In this document: positions 1 through 5,810 of the stretch, piece after piece
How positions within the stretch are numbered: the first letter of the stretch is position 1
Layout: each line of letters starts with the position of its first letter
NCBI GenBank assembly: GCA_015490255.1
Contig: WFYF01000256.1
Coordinates: 1 to 6,586 of the forward strand
Origin: Caldifarciminota bacterium
GTDB lineage: Bacteria > Hydrothermota > Hydrothermia > S141-80
Direction of reading: 5' to 3'
DNA length: 6,586 nt
The notes under the pieces: generated by a model
The model's input: the letters and a program-made list of their open reading frames with translations, nothing else
Databases searched by the model: none
Told to the model about the DNA's origin: nothing
Made by a program: the position numbers and the translations under genes

Positions 1-498
1 CCCCAGCCCCCAGATGCCCACCCGCGCAACCTCCGCGCGGTCCACCCGGGCGAGGCCCCACAGGACGGTGGCCAGGGGCTCGGTAAACACGAACCACTCG
101 GGATCGTCCACGGTTGCCGGGACGAAAAGTGACGCGGGCGCCACGATGTGGGTGGCGAACCCGCCGTCCCGGGCATACCCCAGGCTCACCTTTTTTTCAC
201 AGTGCTGTTCCAGTCCTCGCCGGCAGGCCGAGCAGGAACCGCAGAACTGGATGGGATAGAGGCTTCCTCGCATCCCCGGTTGCCACCGGCCTGTGGGGTC
301 TTCCACCACCTCCACCGCAATTTCGTGGCCGGGGATCACACCCGCCCTGACCGGTTTCAGACCCAGATAGATTTTCCAGTCCGAGGCGCAAAAACCCGTC
401 CGGAGCACCCGGAAAAGCGCTTCCCCTTCCTCCGGGACAGGGAGGTCCCGCTGCACCGCCTCCCACTGTCGGGAAGCACGATGGATCAGGGCTCTCAC
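1..498 (-). CDS. zinc-dependent MDR alcohol dehydrogenase, C-terminal part cut by window edge
   Basis: The first 166 residues of a medium-chain dehydrogenase/reductase, which oxidises an alcohol or polyol with NAD(P). Visible landmarks are the catalytic-zinc cysteine in GFCASD (C37), GHE (H58, E59), the structural-zinc cysteines C86, C89, C92 and C100 in the usual C-x2-C-x2-C-x7-C spacing, an EPLA motif (E140-A143) typical of the sorbitol/threonine dehydrogenase branch, and the start of the glycine-rich nucleotide-binding turn (GLG at 164-166) at the window edge. About half of a normal 340-residue protein is present; the rest of the Rossmann domain lies outside. The GTG start overlaps the hprK stop (GTGA) and has a GGAG at 507-510, 8 bases upstream. 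No open upstream ATG in this frame fits better. The family is secure; the substrate is not recognisable (sorbitol-, threonine- or butanediol-type all possible). Confidence 0.87.
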   Translation of the reverse strand, partial: MRALIHRASRQWEAVQRDLPVPEEGEALFRVLRTGFCASDWKIYLGLKPVRAGVIPGHEIAVEVVEDPTGRWQPGMRGSLYPIQFCGSCSACRRGLEQHCEKKVSLGYARDGGFATHIVAPASLFVPATVDDPEWFVFTEPLATVLWGLARVDRAEVARVGIWGLG

Positions 499-1340
499 CG
501 ATTGTGCTCCATACGGAACTGAAGGACTGCCGTTTCCACGATGGGACCGAGAGATTTGGAAGCCTGAACGGGGAGGCGAATGGAGGGGAAAGATCGCCCC
601 CCAAGGTGGATGCTCCCGCGGGCGAAGGGCTCCCGGTCTGAGCTGAGATGAACGGAGGGGATATGGAGGAGCTCCACCACCAGATCCACTCCGATTTCCC
701 GCTTGATCCGTGCCCAGCCGAAAAGCTCCTGGATGTCCACCACGCCGAGGCCCCGGATTTCCGCGCGGGATGCCAGTTCCGGATTCCGGCTGCCCGAACG
801 CCCGAGGACGCGTTCCGGAAGAAGCACGAGTTCCACAAGATCATCGGCCACGAAGAAGTGCCCCCGGTGCAGCAATTCCAGCGCGCACTCGGTTTTCCCC
901 ACACCGCTCGGCCCCACGAGAAGCACCCCGATGCCGAAAACTTCCACAAGGGTCCCGTGAACGTACGCACGGGGGGCCAGGAGAGGCGCCAGCATCCGGG
1001 CCAGCTCGGGAAAGGAGAGGCGTGTCCCCAGCACTCTGGCCACCGGAAGGACGGGCGGAGGTTCAGGAGGTCGCTCCAGGATCGCCGCCACCGGTTGGTG
1101 AACCTCCATCCCTTTCCGGATCTCCGGAAGCTCCCAGGCCCGGTGGGGCAGAAACCACCAGGCGTTTTTGGGAGGATGCTCTTCTGGCAGAAGCAGACGC
1201 AGGGCGTTCCACAGAGGTCCGGGGGGAAGACTCTCCAGCGGGGAAAGGATTTCTATGCCTGCTTTCTGGAGATCCTCCGGGGACACCTCCGGTTCCACCA
1301 CACTGACCACCGGGGTCCACCGCCCCTCCCCCGTGTTCAT
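495..1340 (-). CDS. hprK: HPr kinase/phosphorylase
   Basis: HPrK/P phosphorylates and dephosphorylates a serine of HPr (or of its NPr/Crh relatives) in the cytoplasm, linking carbon and energy state to PTS regulation. The 281 residues are slightly shorter than the usual 300-330. They comprise an N-terminal domain (about 1-120, weakly conserved) and the kinase domain. Visible in the kinase domain are the conserved His in VHGTLVEV (H128), the P-loop GPSGVGKT (143-150) followed by E151, the RGHxxVADD element with D166/D167, and the family signature EIRGLGVVDIQELFG (194-208). Two departures stand out: the P-loop ends in Thr rather than the usual Ser, and the C-terminal loop that normally reads PVRPGRN is PVQASKS (258-264). 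No HPr gene is in the window. It follows hpf by 8 bases. The best Shine-Dalgarno (AGGAG at 1356-1360) is 15 bases from the ATG, so initiation may rely on coupling; a GTG at codon 11 is an alternative start. Confidence 0.9.
   Translation of the reverse strand: MNTGEGRWTPVVSVVEPEVSPEDLQKAGIEILSPLESLPPGPLWNALRLLLPEEHPPKNAWWFLPHRAWELPEIRKGMEVHQPVAAILERPPEPPPVLPVARVLGTRLSFPELARMLAPLLAPRAYVHGTLVEVFGIGVLLVGPSGVGKTECALELLHRGHFFVADDLVELVLLPERVLGRSGSRNPELASRAEIRGLGVVDIQELFGWARIKREIGVDLVVELLHIPSVHLSSDREPFARGSIHLGGRSFPSIRLPVQASKSLGPIVETAVLQFRMEHNR
507..510 (-). promoter_or_regulatory. ribosome binding site of the MDR dehydrogenase
   Basis: GGAG eight bases before the GTG start, inside the final codons of hprK. 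It supports the choice of the GTG that overlaps the hprK stop. Confidence 0.5.
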
Positions 1341-1348
1341 GACGGATT

Positions 1349-1657
1349 TCAGGCTCTCCTGCGTCGTTCCCGGAGCTTTTCGTTCTCCTTCTCCAGCTGC
1401 CGTTTGGCAATGTCCTTGAGTTCGTCAATGAGCTCCAGGGGGTCTTTCTTCCCAGAACTTTCCACCTTCAGGGTTTTCCCCTTGATTTTGAGCAAAAACT
1501 CTCCCCCATACTGTCCGCGCTCCTCCCACACCACGAGATGGGGATCCCCCACCACCAGCCCCCGGGCATAGCGCTCCAGCCCCGAAAGGCGTTTGTCGGC
1601 ATAGGACTGGAGACCGGGGGTGATCTCCACGTTGCGTCCCGTGATCCGGATCTTCAT
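1349..1657 (-). CDS. hpf: ribosome hibernation promoting factor, short form (HPF/RaiA/YfiA family)
   Basis: A 102-residue member of the sigma-54 modulation protein / S30AE family. It binds the decoding region of the 30S subunit in stationary phase and stops translation. The expected beta-alpha-beta-beta-beta-alpha pattern is visible: strand [13 protein letters not shown] (1-13), helix with the typical [15 protein letters not shown] (16-30), strands near 40-46, 52-58 and 60-66, and a second helix from D72 ([17 protein letters not shown]) running into a strongly basic tail RERRRRA. It lacks the C-terminal dimerisation domain of the long HPFs of Firmicutes and Actinobacteria, so it should behave like the short proteobacterial type, which usually works with a partner such as RMF for 100S dimers. 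The start is fixed by a strong AGGAGG seven bases upstream. Its ATG overlaps the glyQ stop. Neighbouring hprK matches the known hpf-ptsN-hprK association. Confidence 0.9.
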   Translation of the reverse strand: MKIRITGRNVEITPGLQSYADKRLSGLERYARGLVVGDPHLVVWEERGQYGGEFLLKIKGKTLKVESSGKKDPLELIDELKDIAKRQLEKENEKLRERRRRA

Positions 1658-2520
1658 CGCGTCGCCTCCTGTCTTTCAAGGTATTTTCGTGCCACACCGG
1701 ATGCCAGGCGGCGCACCCGGGCGATGAATTTCGCCCGCTCCGAAGGGGAAATGGCCCCCCGGGCATCCAGAAGGTTGAAGGTGTGGGACATCTTGATCAC
1801 ATGGTCATAGGCCGGATACACCAGATTTTTCTCCAGAAGCCGCCATCCTTCCCGCTCCAGCACATCAAACTGCTCCCGGAGAAAATCCACCGGCGCTTCT
1901 TCAAAGTTATAGGCTGAAAACTCTCGTTCAAAATCCCGATACACATCCCCCCACGTCACCCCCTCGGTCCAGACGATGTCAAACAGGCTGGAAACGCCCT
2001 GCACGAACATGGTTACCCGCTCCAGACCATAGGTGATCTCCACGGGCACCACCTCCAGATCAATCCCGCCCACCTGCTGAAAATAGGTGAACTGGGTGAT
2101 CTCCATCCCATCCAGCCAGACCTCCCAGCCCAGTCCCCAGGCCCCGAGGGTGGGGGACTCCCAGTCGTCCTCCACAAAACGCACGTCGTGCCGGGAAAGG
2201 TCCAGCCCCAGGGCTTTTAGGGAGGCAAGATACAGATCCTGGACATTTTCCGGAGCGGGCTTGAGGATCACCTGAAACTGGTAATACTGCTGGACGCGGT
2301 TGGGGTTCTCGGCATACCGTCCATCCCGGGGGCGGCGGGTGGGTTCCACATAGGCAGTCCGCCAAGGTGAGGGTCCCAGCACCCGCAGAAAGGTGGCGGG
2401 ATTGAAGGTCCCCGCCCCCACCTCGCTGTTGTAGGGCTGAAGGATCACACAGCCTTCCCGGCCCCAGAATTCCTGCAGGCGGAAGATCACCTCCTGAAAG
2501 GTGAGAACCCGTTCCGGCAT
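1654..2520 (-). CDS. glyQ: glycyl-tRNA synthetase alpha chain
   Basis: Catalytic alpha chain of the bacterial alpha2beta2 glycyl-tRNA synthetase, which charges tRNA-Gly. The 288 residues are the full normal length and nearly every family block is visible: [13 protein letters not shown] (18-30), [14 protein letters not shown] (33-46), the class II motif 2 region [14 protein letters not shown] (56-69), [18 protein letters not shown] (71-88), [20 protein letters not shown] (114-133), [12 protein letters not shown] (141-152), the motif 3 block [12 protein letters not shown] (161-172) and [14 protein letters not shown] (245-258). The start is the family start; a weak GGGA sits 6 bases upstream, and the gene begins 3 bases after the DksA-like stop. 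Oddity: the beta chain gene glyS, which carries tRNA recognition and normally follows glyQ directly, is not next; hpf is. The alpha chain alone should not be an efficient enzyme, so glyS is expected elsewhere in the genome. Confidence 0.97.
   Translation of the reverse strand: MPERVLTFQEVIFRLQEFWGREGCVILQPYNSEVGAGTFNPATFLRVLGPSPWRTAYVEPTRRPRDGRYAENPNRVQQYYQFQVILKPAPENVQDLYLASLKALGLDLSRHDVRFVEDDWESPTLGAWGLGWEVWLDGMEITQFTYFQQVGGIDLEVVPVEITYGLERVTMFVQGVSSLFDIVWTEGVTWGDVYRDFEREFSAYNFEEAPVDFLREQFDVLEREGWRLLEKNLVYPAYDHVIKMSHTFNLLDARGAISPSERAKFIARVRRLASGVARKYLERQEATR
1665..1670 (-). promoter_or_regulatory. ribosome binding site of hpf
   Basis: Perfect AGGAGG seven bases before the hpf ATG, embedded in the last codons of glyQ. 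It is among the strongest Shine-Dalgarno sequences in the window and suggests that hpf can be translated efficiently from the shared message. Confidence 0.75.
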
Positions 2521-2523
2521 GCG

Positions 2524-2895
2524 TTATCCCATCCGGTCCATTCGGGCCTGATCCCTCTGGGCACAGCCCTGACAGAGCTCTGTGGTGGGAAGGATCTCCA
2601 GGCGTTCCCGCTCAATTTCTCTTTTGCAGCGGCGACAGATGCCATAGGTTCCTTCCCGGATCCGTCGCAGGGCGTCCTGGATTTCCTGAAGTTCCCGAAG
2701 CTCCCGTTCGGAAAGCAGCCGGAAAATCTCCTCCTCCTGGGTGAAGGCGGCCACGTCCTCCAGGTCGGAGGGGTCGTTCCAGTTCTCCAGGATCTGGGCC
2801 CCCGTTTCCTGTTTGGCCTTCAGACGTTTGAGGATGGCCCGCTTTTCTTCCTGAAGGCGCTGTTCCATGCGGGCGAGAAACCGGGCGTCGTCCAT
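2524..2895 (-). CDS. DksA/TraR-type zinc-finger regulator
   Basis: A 123-residue protein with a long charged N-terminal coiled coil and a four-cysteine zinc finger, C87-x2-C90-x17-C108-x2-C111, the TraR/DksA C4 signature. Flanking residues also match the family: YGIC before the finger and RLEILPTTELC inside it. Residues 44-49 read DLEDVA, followed by FTQEEE. This fits the DxxDxA tip motif with which DksA reaches the RNA polymerase active site through the secondary channel. That makes it a credible transcription regulator working with ppGpp, though many small DksA-like proteins (for example the YteA/YocK group) are uncharacterised. It is shorter than E. coli DksA (151 aa), lacking N-terminal residues. 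The ATG is 9 bases after the acyl-CoA dehydrogenase stop, with AGGGG 6 bases upstream. Family firm; a true DksA role is inferred. Confidence 0.85.
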   Translation of the reverse strand: MDDARFLARMEQRLQEEKRAILKRLKAKQETGAQILENWNDPSDLEDVAAFTQEEEIFRLLSERELRELQEIQDALRRIREGTYGICRRCKREIERERLEILPTTELCQGCAQRDQARMDRMG

Positions 2896-2904
2896 GGAAG
2901 GCCC

Positions 2905-4092
2905 CTATTTTTTGAAATCTATCCCCAGTTCCCGGGCAAACCCCTGAAGCAGGTTCCGGGCGATGACGATCCGCTGGATTTCCGAGGTCCCCTCATAGAT
3001 TTCGGTGATTTTGGCGTCCCGGTAATAACGTTCCACGTTGAACTCCCGGCTGTAACCCACCCCGCCGTGGATCTGGATGGCTTTCCGGGTGATCTCCACG
3101 GCGGCCTCGGAGGCAAACAGTTTGGCCATGGAGGCCTCCTGCGTGTAAGGCTCACCGGTCTGGAGGGACTGCATCTTCTTCCAGGCAGCCTGGAGGGTCA
3201 GGAGTTTCACGGCTTCCAGACGGGTGCGCATGTCCGCGAGATAGAACTGGATGGCCTGAAACCGGGCGATGGGCTGGCCGAAAGCCTCCCGCTGAAGGGC
3301 ATACCGGGCAGCCTCTTCATAGGCCGCTTCCGCGATGCCCCAGGCCTGGGCGGCGATGCCGATGCGTCCGGTGTCCAGGATGTGCATGGCGATTTTGAAC
3401 CCCTGCCCTTCTTCTCCCAGCCGCTCGCTCACGTGGGCCCGGTAGTTCTCAAAGATGATCTCCCCGCTGTGGGCGGCCCGGATGCCCAGCTTTTTCTCCA
3501 CCTTTCCCACGGAAAAGCCTTCCCGCTTCGTGTCCACAATGAAGGCTGTGATGCCGTGGTGGCGCCTGGACTTGTCCGTGACCGTGAACACGATGATATA
3601 ATCCGCATGGGGGCCGTTGGTCACCCAGGCTTTCCGGCCGTTGATCACATACCAGTCTCCGTCCCGCACGGCGGTGGTCAGGAGGTTGGAGGCATCCGAT
3701 CCCGCCTGAGGCTCTGTGAGGGAATAGGCCCCCAGCTTCTTTCCGGAGGCGACGGGGATCAGGAACTTCTGCTTCTGCTCTTCGGTGCCGAACTTCCAGA
3801 GGCCATAGGCCACCAGGGAATTCTGGACAGACATGATCACGGCGTGGGAGGCGCACACTCTGGCGATTTCTTTCAGGGCCAGCACATAGGAGATGGTGTC
3901 TGCACCGGCACCGCCGTATTCCTCCGGGATTTCAATCCCCATGAGGCCCAGCTCCCCCATCTTCCGGACAGTCTCGTGAGGGAACCGCTCTTCCTCGTCA
4001 ATCTCCTTGGCGATGGGGGCGATCTCCCGCTGGGCGAACTCCCGGGCCATCTCCTGGATCATCCGCTGTTCTTCGGTGATCCTGAAATCCAT
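2905..4092 (-). CDS. acyl-CoA dehydrogenase (short-chain / butyryl-CoA dehydrogenase-like)
   Basis: An FAD enzyme that introduces the trans-2 double bond into acyl-CoA and passes electrons to electron-transfer flavoprotein. The 395-residue chain is full length, with N-terminal helical domain (1-118), beta domain (119-230) and C-terminal helical domain. The first family signature is AYSLTEPQAGSDAS (122-135). The flavin-side motif KAWVTNG lies at 154-160. The second signature spans QIHGGVGYSREF (340-351) to YYRD (356-359). The catalytic glutamate is E367 in IYEGTSE, the position used by short-chain and butyryl-CoA dehydrogenases. It should be active. The exact substrate (butyryl, isobutyryl, 2-methylbutyryl, longer) cannot be read from sequence. 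No etfAB, enoyl-CoA hydratase or thiolase gene is in the window. The ATG overlaps the preceding stop (TGATG) and has GGAGG seven bases upstream. Confidence 0.95.
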   Translation of the reverse strand: MDFRITEEQRMIQEMAREFAQREIAPIAKEIDEEERFPHETVRKMGELGLMGIEIPEEYGGAGADTISYVLALKEIARVCASHAVIMSVQNSLVAYGLWKFGTEEQKQKFLIPVASGKKLGAYSLTEPQAGSDASNLLTTAVRDGDWYVINGRKAWVTNGPHADYIIVFTVTDKSRRHHGITAFIVDTKREGFSVGKVEKKLGIRAAHSGEIIFENYRAHVSERLGEEGQGFKIAMHILDTGRIGIAAQAWGIAEAAYEEAARYALQREAFGQPIARFQAIQFYLADMRTRLEAVKLLTLQAAWKKMQSLQTGEPYTQEASMAKLFASEAAVEITRKAIQIHGGVGYSREFNVERYYRDAKITEIYEGTSEIQRIVIARNLLQGFARELGIDFKK

Positions 4093-4436
4093 CAGGCTTC
4101 CTCCAGAACCAGTTTCAGAAGATACCGGACCCCCTCCTCCGTACGGGCCCGGGCCCGCTCTTCCAGCGCGTTCACCCGTTGCATCCCTTCCTGGAGTTTC
4201 CGCTCGGCCTCCTCCTGAATTTCCCGCCGGGCCCGTTCCAGATAGGCCCGGGCCGCCCGTTCTGCCTCATCCTGTCCCCGTTCAAGGAGAGCGCGGGCCT
4301 CTTTTTCCGCTTCCTGCAGGATCTTCTGGGCCTTTTCCCGGGCCTCCTCCACCGCCCGGTCCACCGCCTTTTCCCGCTCCAGAAGATCCGGAATCAGGGT
4401 GGGTTCTTCAAATCCGTTGCCGTGATGGGCGGTCAT
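4092..4436 (-). CDS. V/A-type ATPase peripheral-stalk subunit (H/G type) homologue
   Basis: A 114-residue, almost wholly charged alpha-helical protein. After a short N-terminal segment comes DLLEREKAVDRAVEEAREKA (17-36), then a continuous Glu/Arg/Ala coiled coil with a hendecad-like rhythm (KILQEAEKEARALLERG, 38-54), closing on an aliphatic end YLLKLVLEEA (105-114). This layout, an L-x-E-K-like start, an ALLE(R) stretch and a VLK/LVLEE end, matches subunit G/H of the bacterial V/A-ATPase stator (the Thermus G chain, archaeal AhaH). That subunit pairs with subunit E to hold the catalytic head. Low-complexity coiled coils can mimic each other, so an F-type b-like or DivIVA-like protein is a weaker alternative. 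It is not followed by the I, K, E, C, F, A, B, D genes usual for this operon. The start overlaps the M16 stop (ATGA). Confidence 0.65.
   Translation of the reverse strand: MTAHHGNGFEEPTLIPDLLEREKAVDRAVEEAREKAQKILQEAEKEARALLERGQDEAERAARAYLERARREIQEEAERKLQEGMQRVNALEERARARTEEGVRYLLKLVLEEA
4100..4104 (-). promoter_or_regulatory. ribosome binding site of acyl-CoA dehydrogenase
   Basis: GGAGG seven bases before the ATG, located inside the last codons of the ATPase-subunit gene. Together with the TGATG stop/start overlap it fixes the start and suggests translational coupling. Confidence 0.7.
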
Positions 4437-5797
4437 GATCCTTTCCCCCAGTTCAGCAGGGTTTCCACCGACAGCGTTTCCACCGTTGCTTCCTTCAAAC
4501 CCGGAATGTCCAGTTCAAAGTTTTCGGGGACCACCAGCACCAGAACATAGCGGTCCACGTCCAGATATTTCCGGGCGGCTTTCCGGACCTGATCCACCGT
4601 GTATTCCTGGCTCTCTTCGGCCTCCCGGATCCAGAAATAATCCGGGAGGTCGTGAAGGGTCTGGGTCACCAGGGCTCCCAGGATCTGGCCGAAGGTTTCG
4701 GTCTGGCGGGGGAGGCTGCCCAGCACATAGGACTTGGCATCCTCCAGTTCCTGGGGTGTGGGGCCTTCCTCCCGGTAGGTCCGGATCACCTCTATCATGG
4801 AAGCCACCGCATCGTTCGCCGTTTCAATTTTGGTCTGCATGCCTGCCCGGAACTCTCCGGGCAGAAGATAGCCGGGATAGAAATAGGCATAGACGGAATA
4901 GGCATATCCCTTCTCGTTGCGCACGATCCGGAAAAGGCGGGAGGCAAACCCGCCGCTTCCCAGAATATAGCTCATCAGGCGCACCAGGGGATAATCCGGA
5001 TCGCTTCGCCGGATGCCGAAATGCCCCAGGGCCACAAAAGCCTGATTCACCTGCATGGGCACCACCACAATCCGCTTCCCTTCCAGCCGGGGGAGGGGAG
5101 GAACTTCCGGATGTTTCGGTGCCTTCCCCTTCCAGTCGCCGAAGGCCTCCTCCACCAGGGCCCGCACCTCTTCGGGAGGGAGGCTGGAAACCACCACCAG
5201 AAAGGCGTTGGCCGGGACGTAATACGTCCGATGGAACCGAACAATATCTTCCCGGGTGAGGCGCTTCAGGGTTTCAGGGGTTCCTTCCGGCGGTCGTCCC
5301 TGGGGGTGCTGGCCATACAGGACATAGTGGAAGGCGTCGTCCACCACGTTGTCGGGGTGGGACAGGCTTTCCTGAATGGAGGCGATGATGCGTTCCCGTG
5401 TTTTGTTGAGCTCTTCCTCGGGAAAGGTGGGATACCGCACCACTTCCCGGAAGAGGGCGAACCCTTCCCGGGCGCGAGGAGAGAGCACGTCCAGGGTGAT
5501 CTGGGTGGTATAGGTGCCCACATCCACGTTCAGACTGGCACCCAGCCCCTCCACCGCTTCGGCCAGGGCCTCGGCGTCGTGCCGCTCGGTGCCTTCTGTC
5601 AGGAGTTCACCTGTCAGGTTGGCCAGCCCCCATTGGTCCCCTTCGTCCCGGGTTCCGGCAAACACCACCAGCCGCGCGAGGGTGAGGGGGAGGTCCTGCT
5701 TGGTGGCCACCACCACCCGGAGGCCGTTGTCCAGATCAAACCGTGTGATGGGAAAGGGGACGGATTGAGCGGCCATCATGATCCAGAAAACCTCCAT
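4433..5797 (-). CDS. M16 family protein B, lacks HxxEH; non-catalytic partner chain
   Basis: A 454-residue protein with the two-domain clamshell of M16B (processing-peptidase-like) proteins. The N-terminal half starts at LDNGLRVVV (22-30) with the AGTRDEGDQWGLAN block (47-60). Where active members have the zinc motif HxxEH after GLA, this one has N60-L-T-G63-E64, so both histidines and the glutamate are gone and it cannot bind catalytic zinc in the usual way. The C-terminal half keeps the family's substrate-binding Arg/Tyr pair in IVRNEKGYAY (R293, Y300). That is the pattern of the second chain of heterodimeric M16B peptidases. It follows another M16 gene by 12 bases. The ATG at 5797 has a strong GGAGG 6 bases upstream. 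An ATG-ATG at codons 7-8, itself 10 bases after a GGAGG, is a possible alternative. There is no convincing signal peptide. Confidence 0.92.
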   Translation of the reverse strand: MEVFWIMMAAQSVPFPITRFDLDNGLRVVVATKQDLPLTLARLVVFAGTRDEGDQWGLANLTGELLTEGTERHDAEALAEAVEGLGASLNVDVGTYTTQITLDVLSPRAREGFALFREVVRYPTFPEEELNKTRERIIASIQESLSHPDNVVDDAFHYVLYGQHPQGRPPEGTPETLKRLTREDIVRFHRTYYVPANAFLVVVSSLPPEEVRALVEEAFGDWKGKAPKHPEVPPLPRLEGKRIVVVPMQVNQAFVALGHFGIRRSDPDYPLVRLMSYILGSGGFASRLFRIVRNEKGYAYSVYAYFYPGYLLPGEFRAGMQTKIETANDAVASMIEVIRTYREEGPTPQELEDAKSYVLGSLPRQTETFGQILGALVTQTLHDLPDYFWIREAEESQEYTVDQVRKAARKYLDVDRYVLVLVVPENFELDIPGLKEATVETLSVETLLNWGKGS

Positions 5798-5802
5798 GTT
5801 TG

Positions 5803-5810
5803 TCCTCCCT
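5803..5810 (-). promoter_or_regulatory. ribosome binding site of M16 protein B
   Basis: AGGGAGGA on the minus strand, with its GGAGG core ending six bases before the ATG. It lies in the 12-base gap after the M16 A stop and supports the upstream ATG rather than the ATG-ATG at codons 7-8. Confidence 0.7.

Noticed and set aside
191..197. Run of seven A on the minus strand forming an A-AAA-AAG slippery heptamer in the dehydrogenase gene
   Set aside because: The zero frame continues with clear dehydrogenase sequence on both sides. I see no stimulatory stem-loop or upstream Shine-Dalgarno-like element, and the shifted product would lose the fold. Chance Glu-Lys-Lys codons explain it.
197..970. 257-codon minus-strand frame overlapping hprK and the dehydrogenase
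   Set aside because: It is in another frame over two conserved genes, is rich in Trp, Ser, Cys and Gly, and shows no motif.
648..1571. 307-codon open frame on the plus strand opposite hprK and hpf
   Set aside because: It lies antisense to two well-recognised genes, its translation shows no family features, and long antisense frames are common in GC-rich coding DNA.
2908..2913. Six T on the plus strand near the acyl-CoA dehydrogenase stop, considered as a terminator
   Set aside because: It has the wrong orientation for the minus-strand genes and no adjacent hairpin; it encodes the C-terminal Phe-Lys-Lys.
4144..4157. Perfect 14-base GGGCCC-type palindrome, considered as an operator
   Set aside because: It lies inside the coiled-coil gene and is explained by repeated Ala-Arg codons; no second copy was noticed near a promoter.
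3067..4218. 383-codon open frame on the plus strand opposite the acyl-CoA dehydrogenase
   Set aside because: It mirrors the codon bias of the real gene, is rich in Gly, His and Leu, and has no recognisable domain; the minus-strand gene has both family signatures.
4435..5259. 274-codon plus-strand open frame opposite M16 B
   Set aside because: The translation is rich in Pro, Ser, Gly and Arg without domain character; it is a shadow of the M16 gene.
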